A DNA stretch of 64,000 nucleotides, from contig NZ_JACHNB010000001.1 of assembly GCF_014205225.1 (NCBI RefSeq), positions 9,281,501-9,345,500 on the forward strand, given 5' to 3'. Under the pieces are notes generated by a model that was given only the letters and a program-made list of their open reading frames with translations, was not told where the DNA came from and searched no databases. The stretch comes from Actinoplanes octamycinicus. Lineage in GTDB: Bacteria; Actinomycetota; Actinomycetes; Mycobacteriales; Micromonosporaceae. Made by a program: the position numbers and the translations under genes. Positions 49,915 through 58,538 of the stretch are shown one piece after another; position 1 is the stretch's first letter, and the number at the start of each line of letters is the position of its first letter.

Positions 49915-51356
49915 GGGGTCTCCTGCCGGGGGTGGACAGGCCAGTACTGCTCGTCGAGGCACCACCGGCGGACGCCGCCGGACCGGTAGACCGCGACCTT
50001 GCGGGCCATCGGCTGGTGCAGGGCGTTGGTGGCGCTGAAGTCCATGAAGTAGCCGGCCGTGTTGACGAAGGCGAGCAGGTCGCCGGGGCGGGGCACGACC
50101 GGCAGGAACACCTTGCGGCGGGTGATCAGGTCGGCCTCCAGGCAGAGGTTGCCGAGCAGGTGGACGCCGGCCGGCCCGGCCCGCCGATCACCGGTGCGGC
50201 GGTCTTCCACGCGCGGGATCACCACCGGGTCCATCTGGACGCCGTGCTCTTCCAGGCTGACGTCGCGGGCGTTGAGATCCAGGCGGACCTCTTCTCCGGT
50301 GACCGACAGCACGCGCGTCAGGATCAGGCCGCACTGGTCCAGCAGCGCGCGGCCCGGTTCGACGTCCAGGTCGTACATGTGGTCCAGCAGCAGCTCGCCG
50401 AGAGCCCGGCCGCGCTCCGGGGCGGGGGTGCCGAGCAGGCGGTCCAGGTAGGCCGCCCCGGCCACCGGCCGATATGACGGATACAGCGCGAGATTTCCGC
50501 GCAGGGTGCCGGTCTCGGCGCGCAGGCCGTACCCGTGCCCCTCCCAGGTCAGCGCCGGCCGCCGCCCGAGCACGGCCTGACCCAGTTCGGTCGTCCACCG
50601 CTCCCACTCGGCGCCGTCGGCCAGGTAGTTCACGCCGAAGCCGCCACCGATGTCGAGCGAGCGCGGCCGCAGCCCGCGGGCCCGGCACTCGTCGAGCGCG
50701 GCCAGGCAGCTCTCCAGCGCGACCGCCTTCTCCGGCAGCTCGACGGTGTCCAGGTGGTAGGCCACGCCGGTCAGCTCGACCTGGTCGGCCCGCTTCTCCA
50801 GCAGGTCGAGCAGGTCGGTGAGCTCCCCGGCCGGGGTGCCGAAGCGGCTGCGCCGGGTCAGCACCCGGACCCCGGACGAGGCGAATCCGGACAGCCGCAG
50901 GCTGACCGGGACCCGGGGCAGCCGGTGCCCGGCCACGATGCCGGCGAGCTCGGCGAGCTCGTCCGGGGAATCGACGCTCACGGTCACCCCGGCACGGGCG
51001 GCCAGCCAGAGGAATTCGCGGTTCTTCGGCCCGGTCGCGACGATCCGGCCGGGGGTGAATCCGGCACCGAGCGCGTGTTGCAACTCGCCGAGCGAGGCCA
51101 CGTCGACACCGGCGTCACCGGCGGCGAGCTCGCGCAGGATCGCGCTGGAGCGGTTGGCCTTGTGCGCGTAGTAGAGGCGGCCGGTCAGGCGGTGACGACG
51201 ATACGTCTCGCGGAAGGCGTGCACGTTTTTCGTCACCCGCTGCGGCAGGAGGACGCCGAGCGGGGAGCCCAGCGCATCCAGCAGTTCGGCCAGGAAGTCA
51301 CGGTCGTCGAGCAGGGACTGGAGGGTCGTATCGATTTTAGGCGTCAGACTGAGCAT
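49911..51356 (-). CDS. Fold-type III PLP decarboxylase (diaminopimelate/ornithine-type)
   Basis: Protein of 481 residues. The alanine-racemase-like barrel has the lysine motif YYAHKANRS (K66), GVDVASLGEL, the phosphate loop DIGGGFGVNY near 236 and the second-domain stretch GNLCLEADLI with the conserved cysteine region, ending in AGYFMDF. This is the family of lysA-type decarboxylases but the context is not lysine synthesis. Such enzymes in siderophore clusters decarboxylate diamino acids or their conjugates (e.g. SbnH). First gene of a three-gene operon coupled by two ATGA overlaps. Good ribosome site GGGAG before ATG at 51356. Confidence 0.9.
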   Translation of the reverse strand: MLSLTPKIDTTLQSLLDDRDFLAELLDALGSPLGVLLPQRVTKNVHAFRETYRRHRLTGRLYYAHKANRSSAILRELAAGDAGVDVASLGELQHALGAGFTPGRIVATGPKNREFLWLAARAGVTVSVDSPDELAELAGIVAGHRLPRVPVSLRLSGFASSGVRVLTRRSRFGTPAGELTDLLDLLEKRADQVELTGVAYHLDTVELPEKAVALESCLAALDECRARGLRPRSLDIGGGFGVNYLADGAEWERWTTELGQAVLGRRPALTWEGHGYGLRAETGTLRGNLALYPSYRPVAGAAYLDRLLGTPAPERGRALGELLLDHMYDLDVEPGRALLDQCGLILTRVLSVTGEEVRLDLNARDVSLEEHGVQMDPVVIPRVEDRRTGDRRAGPAGVHLLGNLCLEADLITRRKVFLPVVPRPGDLLAFVNTAGYFMDFSATNALHQPMARKVAVYRSGGVRRWCLDEQYWPVHPRQETP

Positions 51357-51629
51357 CTGCGTCTCCCGATTTCACCGGCGTTTTTTCAACGTAACTGACA
51401 ACCGGATTCGTGACCAGTCCGGGATCGGGTGAATGCCGTGTCAATGGATCTGTCGGTGATTCAGCAGAATGCGCATATGAGCACGTGTTAATGGGTGCCG
51501 CCGGCCCGCCCCGCGCCTATTCACTCATCCGTTGACTGCCATTGCGGAAAAGTGCGAGGTGTCGTTCTGCCACCCGGCGTCTTCCGAAGCCGGGTTGAAA
51601 ACCGTACGTACGTCTTGTTAGATCGACGC
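51357..51629. promoter_or_regulatory. Divergent promoter region with two weak Zur-like half-sites
   Basis: Between the PLP operon and the MFS gene. Minus-strand readings CGAATCCGGTTGTCA (51396-51410) and TACGTACGGTTTTCA (51596-51610) each share 11 of 15 bases with the strong box at 47399-47413 and keep the half-site GGTTNTCA. The palindrome TACGTACGTA (51601-51612 region) lies in the second. On the MFS side TTAGAT (51618-51623) ends 6 bases before the ATG, suggesting a leaderless message. Confidence 0.45.
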
Positions 51630-52832
51630 ATGCGCGTCCTCCTCCTCGCCACGCTGATCAACGCGTTCGGCAACGGCGCCTACCTGACCACCAGCGTGCT
51701 GTTCCTGACCACGGTCGCCGGGCTCAGCCCCGCGATGATCGCGATCGGACTCAGCGCCGGGGCCGGGGCCGGCGTGCTGTCCACCACCCCGCTCGGCTAC
51801 CTCGCCGACCGGTACGGCCCGAAACGACTGTCCATCCTGGCCGTGCTGGTGCTCGCGGGCGCCTACACGGCCCTGCTCACGGTGCACTCGGCGGTGCCGT
51901 TCGTGCTGCTCTCCTGTGTGATCGCGGTGGCCACCGCGCTGGCCAAGGGCGCCAACGGGGCGCTCGCCGCCGGGGTGGTGCCGGCCGCCGAGCGGCTCCG
52001 GATGCGCGCCAGGATGCGGAGCCTGACCAATGCCGGCATGGGCTTGGGCACGCTGGCCGGGAGCGTGCCGCTGCTGGTCCAGGGGGATGTCGCGTACGTC
52101 GTGATCCTGCTCGTCAACGCGATGACGTTCCTGGTCGCGGCCCTGCTGCTGACCCGCGCCCCGCAGGTCGCCCGGCAGACCACGCCAGCCGGCGGACCGC
52201 GCCTGGTGGCGTTGCGGGACCGGGCGTTCCTCGGCTTCGCGGCCCTCGACGGGCTGCTCACCAGCACCTACAACGACCTGCTCGGGCTCGGCCTGCCGCT
52301 GTGGCTGGCCACCGGAGCGCACGCCCCGCTCTGGCTGATCTCGGTCACCCTGGTGATCAACACGGCCGGCTGCGTGCTGCTGCAGGTGCGGATGGCCCGC
52401 GACGTGTCCGGGCTGGCCGCGGCCCGCCGGTCCGCGGTGCGCGGCAGCGTGGTGATCGCGGCGGCCTGCGCGGTGATCGCGGCCGGCGCCGGCCGGTCAC
52501 CGTGGCTGGCCGGGACGCTGATCGCGGTGGCCGCGGTGATCCACGTGCTCGGCGAGGTGCAGCTGTCCACCGGCAGCTGGGGCATCGTCTTCGAGCTGGC
52601 GCCGACCTGGGCGCAGGGCCAGTACCAGGGCGCCTACTTCGCCGGCCGCGGCCTGGGCGACATGGTCGCGCCGCCGCTGGTCACCGCGTGCGTGCTCGGC
52701 CTGCACACCTACGGCTGGCTCCTGCTCGGCGCCTTCTTCGCCCTCGGCGGCCTCCTCTACGGCCCGGTCACCCGCTGGGCCGCCCGCACCCGCCCCGCCG
52801 GCCACCCCACCCCCGCCCCCTCCCTCATCTGA
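51630..52832 (+). CDS. MFS transporter, probable exporter for the divergent PLP operon product
   Basis: Protein of 400 residues with about 12 membrane helices. The loop between helices 2 and 3 reads YLADRYGPKRLS (MFS motif A), and PAAERLRMRARMRSLTNAG lies in the central loop region. Small-siderophore exporters such as SbnD have this size and type. Starts at ATG 51630; a TATA-like TTAGAT ends 6 bases upstream. Divergent from the decarboxylase gene, with weak Zur-like half-sites between them. Followed directly by the six-copy palindromic array. Function as exporter is inferred from context. Confidence 0.88.
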   Translation: MRVLLLATLINAFGNGAYLTTSVLFLTTVAGLSPAMIAIGLSAGAGAGVLSTTPLGYLADRYGPKRLSILAVLVLAGAYTALLTVHSAVPFVLLSCVIAVATALAKGANGALAAGVVPAAERLRMRARMRSLTNAGMGLGTLAGSVPLLVQGDVAYVVILLVNAMTFLVAALLLTRAPQVARQTTPAGGPRLVALRDRAFLGFAALDGLLTSTYNDLLGLGLPLWLATGAHAPLWLISVTLVINTAGCVLLQVRMARDVSGLAAARRSAVRGSVVIAAACAVIAAGAGRSPWLAGTLIAVAAVIHVLGEVQLSTGSWGIVFELAPTWAQGQYQGAYFAGRGLGDMVAPPLVTACVLGLHTYGWLLLGAFFALGGLLYGPVTRWAARTRPAGHPTPAPSLI

Positions 52833-53555
52833 CCGCCCCCTCCCCGCCGTCGCGGGCACGCGAGGTAGGCCCGGCCCCAGGCAGTCCCGCGCCTCACGGT
52901 TCCCCGGCTGTGCCTCACGGGTGTCTCAGGGCCGTCGAGACACCCGTGAGAGCCAGCCCAACCACCGCAAGCCGCGCCGCAACCCGGACCACAACGCGCC
53001 TCGCGGGTTCCCGGGCTGGGCCTCACGGGTGCCTCAGGGCCATCGAGACACCCGTGAGAGCCAGCCCAACCACCGCAAGCCGCGCCGCAACCCGGACCAC
53101 AACGCGCCTCGCGGGTTCCCGGGCTGGGCCTCACGGGTGCCTCAGGGCCATCGAGACACCCGTGAGAGCCAGCCCAACCACCGCAAGCCGCGCCGCAACC
53201 CGGACCACAACGCGCCTCACGGTTCCCCGGGCTGGGCCTCACGGGTGCCTCAGGGCCATCGAGACACCCGTGAGAGCCAGCCCAACCACCGCAAGCCGCG
53301 CCGCAACCCGGACCACAACGCGCCTCACGGTTCCCCGGGCTGGGCCTCACGGGTGCCTCAGGGCCATCGAGACACCCGTGAGAGCCAGCCCAACCACCGC
53401 AAGCCGCGCCGCAACCCGGACCACAACGCGCCTCACGGTTCCCCGGGCTGGGCCTCACGGGTGCCTCAGGGCCGTCGAGACACCCGTGGGGGCCAGCCGC
53501 ACTACCGTGAGCGGCGCTGCGGTCTGGGGACGGGCGGGTCTGGCGTACCGGAGGG
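52833..53555. other. Non-coding region between convergent MFS and pectinesterase genes
   Basis: About 720 bases, almost all taken by the 108-bp palindromic array. Open frames run through it on both strands because the unit is a multiple of three and has no stop codons, but there is no start/ribosome site context, no domain and the products are pure repeats. Confidence 0.75.
52889..53517. repeat. 108-bp tandem array of the palindromic element (six copies)
   Basis: CCTCACGGGTG starts at 52913, 53021, 53129, 53237, 53345 and 53453, always 108 bases apart. Each unit has left arm GGCTGG-CTCACGGGTG-CTC and right arm GAG-CACCCGTGAG-CCAGCC. The spacer (ACCACCGCAAGCCGCGCC to CACAACGCGCCTC) differs from that at 43.4 kb, so the arrays arose separately from the same palindrome. 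Two spacer variants (GCGGGTTCCC and ACGGTTCCCCG) occur in blocks. As it lies between convergent genes it can act as a multiple terminator. Confidence 0.93.
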
Positions 53556-54650
53556 TCAGCAGTGCGGGGACCAGCCGTCGGCGCCGCGGAGGAAGTCGGC
53601 GATGTCGTTGCCGGCCGCCTCGGACGGCGTGAGCTGGGGGCGGTCCGGGGACGCGATCGCGCCCGGGCCGGTGTTGCGGAACTCGGCGAGACGGGCCTGC
53701 CTCCAGGGCCAGGTGCCGAAGTCGCTCCAGGCCGTGGCGCCGATGTGCGCACCGATCCAGGAGTTGCGGATGATCGTCTCGCCGATGGCGTTCGGATCGT
53801 TGCTCGGGTGCCAGGGGCGGCCCAGGTACACGGTGCCGGCGGGCGCGTCGGAGGTGAGGCGGCAGTGGGCGAAGAGCAGGCCGTGCGGGTTCGCGATGTC
53901 GGTGCTCGGCGCGGTGACGTAGCCGTTGGGCGTGCTGCCCCGGTTGAGCGAGTGGATCCGGCAGCGATCGAAGACGGCCGTGGCGCGCCCGAAGATGAAG
54001 TCGACGTCGCCCTCCACGTAGCAGTCGCGGAAGTAGGCGCGGGCGATCACCCCGGCCGCGGTGCTGTTGACGTAGAGGGTGTCCTGGTTCGCCAGGAAAC
54101 GGACCCGCTCGAAGACCAGCCGGTCGGCCCGGGTGAGCACGGCGACCGCCTGCCGGTTGGTGATCTCCGGATGGGCGGCCTCGTCGAACAGGTTCGCGAA
54201 GGTCAGGTTGGCGGCCCGGAAGCCGGCGCCGCTGATCGTGACCGAGGCGCTGCCGGAGGTGCCCCACGGGGTGCCGTCCGGCTTGAGGGTGCCGTTGGCA
54301 CGGTCGTCGGCGATCAGGACCTCGGCCGGCGCGCGGCCGAGGCCGCGCAATTCCAGATTGGTCTTCTCCGCCGGCACGATCACCTGCCCGAGGTAGCCGC
54401 CGGGCCGGACCCCGATCCGGTACGGCGTGAGCGCACCGGCCGGCGCCGCGTCGATCGCCGCCTGAACGGTCGTGACATCGCCGGAGCCGTCCGCGGCGAC
54501 GATCAGGTCATACCGCGGATGACGCGGTCCCGCCGCGCGGTCGTCGCGACCGGGAGTAGCGCCCGGAGCGGCGCCGGCCGGGCCGGACCAGGCGACGGCA
54601 GCACCGGCGCCGAGCGTGGCGGAGAGTTCGAGGAAGTGTCGACGGCGCAT
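53556..54650 (-). CDS. Tat-exported pectinesterase (CE8)
   Basis: Protein of 364 residues. Tat signal MRRRHFLELSATLGAG followed by an alanine-rich stretch. Pectin methylesterase beta-helix motifs: TVQAAIDAAPAG, GGYLGQVIVPAEKT, the catalytic aspartates in NQDTLYVN and VDFIFGRATAVFD, and YLGRPWHPSN. It removes methyl groups from pectin outside the cell. Of two adjacent ATGs (54653 and 54650) the second has better spacing from GGAGG. A LacI-type palindrome lies 23 bases upstream. It probably belongs to a plant cell-wall-degradation regulon, as does the AbfB-domain protein at the right edge. Confidence 0.93.
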   Translation of the reverse strand: MRRRHFLELSATLGAGAAVAWSGPAGAAPGATPGRDDRAAGPRHPRYDLIVAADGSGDVTTVQAAIDAAPAGALTPYRIGVRPGGYLGQVIVPAEKTNLELRGLGRAPAEVLIADDRANGTLKPDGTPWGTSGSASVTISGAGFRAANLTFANLFDEAAHPEITNRQAVAVLTRADRLVFERVRFLANQDTLYVNSTAAGVIARAYFRDCYVEGDVDFIFGRATAVFDRCRIHSLNRGSTPNGYVTAPSTDIANPHGLLFAHCRLTSDAPAGTVYLGRPWHPSNDPNAIGETIIRNSWIGAHIGATAWSDFGTWPWRQARLAEFRNTGPGAIASPDRPQLTPSEAAGNDIADFLRGADGWSPHC

Positions 54651-54952
54651 CATGGCCTCCCGGCCCGAGCTGGAGGAAAGGGCTTTCCTCACGGCACCGT
54701 AGGCGACCCGATCCAGCCTCGTCAACGACCGGTTCCGCACCACGTCGGGAGTCACGGTGTTGCGCGCCCCGGATCGAATCGCGGCCGGTTCGGTCACGTG
54801 GCCCTGGACAACCATCCCCTTCGGGTACGAGGTCACGTCGCCCAGCGGCGGCCTCGACTTTCGTCACCAACAGCTACTCGGCGTCGGCGAGCTGACCATC
54901 CGGAAAAGGGAACGGGGCGGGGCCGGATCGCCCGCCCCGCTCCACCGGCGGG
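54651..54952. promoter_or_regulatory. Upstream region of the pectinesterase gene
   Basis: About 300 bases containing the LacI-type operator (54673-54690). The rest shows no clear gene; a minus-strand frame continues upstream of the pectinesterase start but has no ribosome site and is non-homologous to the family. No terminator hairpin is obvious beyond the small secreted-protein gene. Confidence 0.4.
54673..54690. promoter_or_regulatory. LacI-type palindromic operator (GAGGAAAG-GG-CTTTCCTC)
   Basis: Perfect 8-base arms around GG. It resembles GGAAAGCGCTTTCC-type sites used by LacI-family sugar regulators in actinobacteria. Position just before the pectinesterase start suggests repression released by a pectin-derived sugar. 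Confidence 0.65.
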
Positions 54953-55288
54953 TCAGCAGTATTCACGGAATCCCGCGCGGAATCCCCGGGCGAAACCGCG
55001 GTCATACCCCTGTTCGTAATCGCTGTTGCGGGAACGCAGGCCCATCATGCCCTTCATCGGCTCGTCGCAGTCCTCCTTGGCCTGGTCCCAGCCGTCGTTG
55101 TAGCCGGCCCGGTACCCCTTCCGGTAGTCCCAGTCGCTGCCGGCGACCCCGGTGGCGCCGCTGACGGCCAGCACGGCGGACGGCACGGGTGCGGCCGCGG
55201 CGGGCGACACGGCAAGGCCCTGTGCGATCCCGATCCCGCTGAGAAAAATCAGGGTGCCGGTCACGGCGCCCATTTTCCGGATGCTCAT
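54953..55288 (-). CDS. Small secreted protein with YxxGY repeats
   Basis: Protein of 111 residues. Signal peptide (about 1-33, ending AAAA). The mature part has repeated tyrosine/glycine motifs (YRKGYRAGYNDGWDQA and YEQGYDRGFARGFRAGF) and two cysteines (EDC and terminal REYC). I do not recognise a family; such aromatic-glycine repeats occur in small envelope proteins. Single gene on the minus strand. Confidence 0.75.
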   Translation of the reverse strand: MSIRKMGAVTGTLIFLSGIGIAQGLAVSPAAAAPVPSAVLAVSGATGVAGSDWDYRKGYRAGYNDGWDQAKEDCDEPMKGMMGLRSRNSDYEQGYDRGFARGFRAGFREYC

Positions 55289-55535
55289 CGTCGTCTCCCC
55301 CGATGTGACGATCCGAGCCGTCTGGCCCGGTATCTGAAAACTTACGCCGCTGTTTCGGGGCCGCTGGGGAACGACGATTTTCGCGCGATTTTCCGGAGAC
55401 GGAAAGCGCGTTCACGGACACCGGTCGCAGCCCGGCGTAATTCCGGTTCCCCCCTTCGGTCAGCCGGAACGGCCGATCATCGGAATGGGGGTGGGTTGAC
55501 GGGATGAGCGCGGAACCGGTTCGGGTCCGGGGACC

Positions 55536-55988
55536 TCACGGAGTGGCCGGAGCCGACTGGTCGGCACCGGTGGGTGGCTGATCAGAACCGGGCGGAGCGG
55601 GCTCCGGATCGATCGGCGCCCAGGCGAACGCCAGCGCCCCGCCGACCAGCGTCAACAGCAGACCGACCAGGAAGCCGCCCATGTTCGAGGTGATGAACGT
55701 GGCGAGCGCGCAGATCATCGCGATCAGCGAATAGAAGACGCGCTGCGCCGGATGGAAGATCAGCAGCACGCCGAGCAGAACGATCACCAACGGCATCAGG
55801 TAGCCGATGAAGTTCTGCATCCCGACGTGCAGCACCACGCCCAGCGGCGCCCAGACCGTGAACAGGATCTCGGCCCCGCCGAGCAGCACCAGCAGCCCGC
55901 CCCAGAACGGCCGGGTGCGGCGCCAGATCCGGAAGCCTCGCCAGGCGCGAGCACCCGGCGAGGCCCGATGCGTACCCGCCCCGGTCAT
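55536..55988 (-). CDS. DUF6114 membrane protein
   Basis: Protein of 150 residues with a basic N-terminus (RGFRIWRRTRPFWGG) and four hydrophobic helices, then a proline-rich tail. This matches DUF6114, which in actinobacteria is usually coded just after a DUF6230 protein, as here: the DUF6230 gene ends 2 bases upstream of this start. Likely envelope-related; function unknown. Confidence 0.88.
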   Translation of the reverse strand: MTGAGTHRASPGARAWRGFRIWRRTRPFWGGLLVLLGGAEILFTVWAPLGVVLHVGMQNFIGYLMPLVIVLLGVLLIFHPAQRVFYSLIAMICALATFITSNMGGFLVGLLLTLVGGALAFAWAPIDPEPAPPGSDQPPTGADQSAPATP

Positions 55989-55990
55989 GG

Positions 55991-56596
55991 TCAGCAGCCG
56001 TCCGAGGTGAACGCCATCCGCAGGTTGGGCAGGTGGAACGTGGCCGCCGTGGTGGCGTAGTTGTTCTGCTTCAGGTTGGTGATCGTCACCTCGTCGGCCT
56101 GCTGGCCGAAGACGCCGATCGCACCCTTCTTGCCCGGCACCGCGTCCAGCGTGCTGGCGTCCCGGCCGATCTCGATGTTGTTGAAGTCGGCGTTGCCGGT
56201 GATCAGGTCGGAGTCGACGACCAGGGTGTCCGCGGTGACCTTGTTCGAGGCGCTGCCCGCGGTGATCTTCAGGTTGATGCCGCCGAGCGCGATGCTCTGG
56301 CACAGGCCGTCCAGCTGGGCGTCGTTGATCGCCGAGACGATGACGACCACCTGGCCGCCGGTGTCACCCTCGTTGGGGCTGCCCGGCACCATCTGGTCGA
56401 GCTCCGCGTACTGCGCGAAGCCGGTGCCGTGCAGCCGGGGCGAGGTGACCGTGAACGGCATGCCGGAGATCGAGAAGGAGGCCGCGAGCACTCCCGTGCC
56501 GGTCAGCAGGATCAGGCCGGTGGTCGCCACGAGGCCGCCGAGCAGCATCGCGGTGAACCGGCGCCAGCGGGTCCGTCCGAGACGTGTGGGGGACAT
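55991..56596 (-). CDS. DUF6230 secreted/membrane-anchored protein
   Basis: Protein of 201 residues starting MSPTRLGRTRWRR, one hydrophobic helix at about 15-38, then an extracytoplasmic beta-type domain (FTVTSPRLHGTGFAQYAEL, VVVIVSAINDAQLDGLCQS). This is the DUF6230 pattern. Two cysteines (LCQS and terminal DGC) may form a disulfide. Coupled to the DUF6114 gene downstream. Sometimes annotated as a cholesterol esterase in databases, but I see no hydrolase motif. Confidence 0.88.
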   Translation of the reverse strand: MSPTRLGRTRWRRFTAMLLGGLVATTGLILLTGTGVLAASFSISGMPFTVTSPRLHGTGFAQYAELDQMVPGSPNEGDTGGQVVVIVSAINDAQLDGLCQSIALGGINLKITAGSASNKVTADTLVVDSDLITGNADFNNIEIGRDASTLDAVPGKKGAIGVFGQQADEVTITNLKQNNYATTAATFHLPNLRMAFTSDGC

Positions 56597-56726
56597 GCAC
56601 TCTCCTTACCCGGCCGGCCGGCACTGCGGATGCCGCCCGACGCCTCGTTATTGGCGTTTCTCGATGGATTTCGGGAAAGTTACGCCGCAGTAACAGGGGC
56701 GTCAAGCGGAGCCACCGGTCATTCAG

Positions 56727-57458
56727 TCAGTGAAAAACCCCATCGGTATCTGACGTCGCGCAGGGTGCCACCACGCGCTCGCCGGCGGGCCGGACGGCCA
56801 GTTCCGCGGCGGCCGCCTCACGACCGACGAACGGCGCCATCATGAAGTAGCTGAGCATCGGCAGCAGATCCGGCAGCGCGGCGGCCCGTCCGGCCGAGAC
56901 GTGCCCGTAGATCGTCGAGTAGACGCCGCCGACCACCGTGTCGACCAGGCCGTCCGGCACGTCTGGCGCCTCGGCGAAGAACCGGGAGAACCGGCCGAGC
57001 AGCTCGGTGCGCTCGCGCCGGGCGAGCGGCCCGGCCGCGTCGATCTCCACGATCGCCATCGCGGCGAAGGCCGGCACGCTGGCCAGCACGTCGAGCAGCA
57101 CCTTCAGCGCGGCCCGGGCGCCGGTCCGCCAATCCCCGGCATCCGCGTACGCGTCGTCCATCAACCGCAGCACCACACCGGTCCCGTGCCGGTAGGTGTC
57201 CAGGAAGGCGTCTTCCTTGCCGGCGAAGAGCGCGTAGAACGCCGGGCGGGTCACCCCGGCCGCCGTGCAGATGTCGCTCACTCGGGCATTCACGTAGCCC
57301 TTCTCGGCGACCGTGTGTACCAGCGCGTCGAACAGCCGCTCCCGCTGCGTGGCGGCGATGACCTCGGGCGGCAATGATCGCGGGCCGCGTTTGATCGCCC
57401 GCGCCGGATCACGTCCGGCCCGGGCGCCCGGCAGCGGGCTGAGTACTGGTTTCGTCAT
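56727..57458 (-). CDS. TetR-family regulator
   Basis: Protein of 243 residues. Helix-turn-helix at about 35-80 (LFDALVHTVAEKGYVNARV, then VTRPAFYALFAGKEDAFL), then a helical ligand domain. A basic 30-residue N-terminal extension precedes the DNA-binding domain. Divergent from two secreted-protein genes and next to DUF6230/DUF6114; in the divergent region ATACCG occurs twice as direct repeats around GGGGTTTTTT, a possible binding region. Target genes probably include the secreted proteins. Confidence 0.9.
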   Translation of the reverse strand: MTKPVLSPLPGARAGRDPARAIKRGPRSLPPEVIAATQRERLFDALVHTVAEKGYVNARVSDICTAAGVTRPAFYALFAGKEDAFLDTYRHGTGVVLRLMDDAYADAGDWRTGARAALKVLLDVLASVPAFAAMAIVEIDAAGPLARRERTELLGRFSRFFAEAPDVPDGLVDTVVGGVYSTIYGHVSAGRAAALPDLLPMLSYFMMAPFVGREAAAAELAVRPAGERVVAPCATSDTDGVFH

Positions 57459-57633
57459 CGTCGTCCCTCAATGTCTTGACATGGCATACCGCCGGGGTTT
57501 TTTATACCGTGAGGTGCGGATCTCGATGGTGCGTGAGGCGGAGTTCCCCCAGTATCGCCTCCCACTCAAGCCCCGGAACGCTGCGGAAACGGCCGGGTAC
57601 CCGTCCCGCCGACCCTGAAGAAGGAGTGACGCC

Positions 57634-58521
57634 ATGAAAGCGTCACGAGTCCTCGTCGCCGTCGCCGCGATCCTGGCACTCACCGCGTCCCCCGCCCGAG
57701 CCGCCGCGGGCGGCGCCTATGCCGGCCTGGACAACTGCCCGCTCACCTCCGCCACCATGAAGGACCCGACGAACCTCCAGGTGGGCTGCGTCCACTCGGT
57801 CACCAACGGCGGCAGCGTCACGATCGGCTCCAACGTCGTCCCGCTGACCACCCCGATCACCCTCCAATTCGGTGTCTACTGGCCGGCCGACGCGCCGACC
57901 CGGGAGTTCCCGGACGGCACCGTCGCCAACGTCTATTCCACCGTCCCCGCCGCCAAGGGCAAAACCCTGATCGCCAAACCGTTGCAGGTCAGCATCCCCG
58001 GCATCGCCAACATCATCCCCGGCGTCACCAGCGTCTTCGCCCAGGTCGAACTGGCCGGCTCGATCACCGAGTTCGTGCCGCTGGCCACCGGCGAGAACAC
58101 CCCGGTCTTCGTGCTGCCGATCAAACTGCACCTCTACAACGCGCTCTTCGGCACCCGCTGCTACATCGGCTCGGACACCAGCCCGATCCGGTTCAGCCCG
58201 ACCACCGGCACGACCAGCCCGCCGGCTCCGAACCAGCCGGTCACCGGGGACCCGGGCACGCTCGACGTGGTGCCCGACCCGAACGGCTTCGAGACCCTCG
58301 GCGTCGGGTTCACCGGCGCGACGCTCGTGGACAACGCTTACTCCGTACCGAAAGCGAATGGGTGCGGTCTGATCCCGGGCAGCCTGGACGGACTGATCAA
58401 CCTGGCCTTCGGACTGCCCTCCGCGGCCGGCCGGAACGCCGTCGTGTTCAGCGGCAACAACACCACCTTCGCTCTCTCCCCCAGCCTCGCCGACCTCACC
58501 GGGGCGCTCGCCGCCTCCTGA
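57634..58521 (+). CDS. Secreted protein of unknown function (295 residues)
   Basis: Signal peptide (about 1-24, ending ARA-AAGG). Mature protein is rich in glycine, threonine, proline and beta-type stretches, with cysteines at LDNCPL, VGCVH, TRCYIG and NGCGL, probably two disulfides. No catalytic motif recognised. Good ribosome site GAAGGAG before ATG. The next secreted-protein gene follows after 17 bases, so the two are likely one operon under the divergent TetR regulator. Confidence 0.8.
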   Translation: MKASRVLVAVAAILALTASPARAAAGGAYAGLDNCPLTSATMKDPTNLQVGCVHSVTNGGSVTIGSNVVPLTTPITLQFGVYWPADAPTREFPDGTVANVYSTVPAAKGKTLIAKPLQVSIPGIANIIPGVTSVFAQVELAGSITEFVPLATGENTPVFVLPIKLHLYNALFGTRCYIGSDTSPIRFSPTTGTTSPPAPNQPVTGDPGTLDVVPDPNGFETLGVGFTGATLVDNAYSVPKANGCGLIPGSLDGLINLAFGLPSAAGRNAVVFSGNNTTFALSPSLADLTGALAAS

Positions 58522-58538
58522 CCGAAAGGTGCACCCCC

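Noticed and set aside
46627..52832. Standard siderophore (NRPS or NIS) cluster
   Set aside because: No adenylation/condensation modules and no IucA/IucC-type synthetase are present, so only an unconventional route could be proposed.
52921..53922. Long open frame through the 108-bp array encoding a 36-residue repeat protein
   Set aside because: The unit is a multiple of three without stop codons, so frames are open on both strands. No ribosome site, signal or domain is seen, and the reading continues antisense into the pectinesterase gene.
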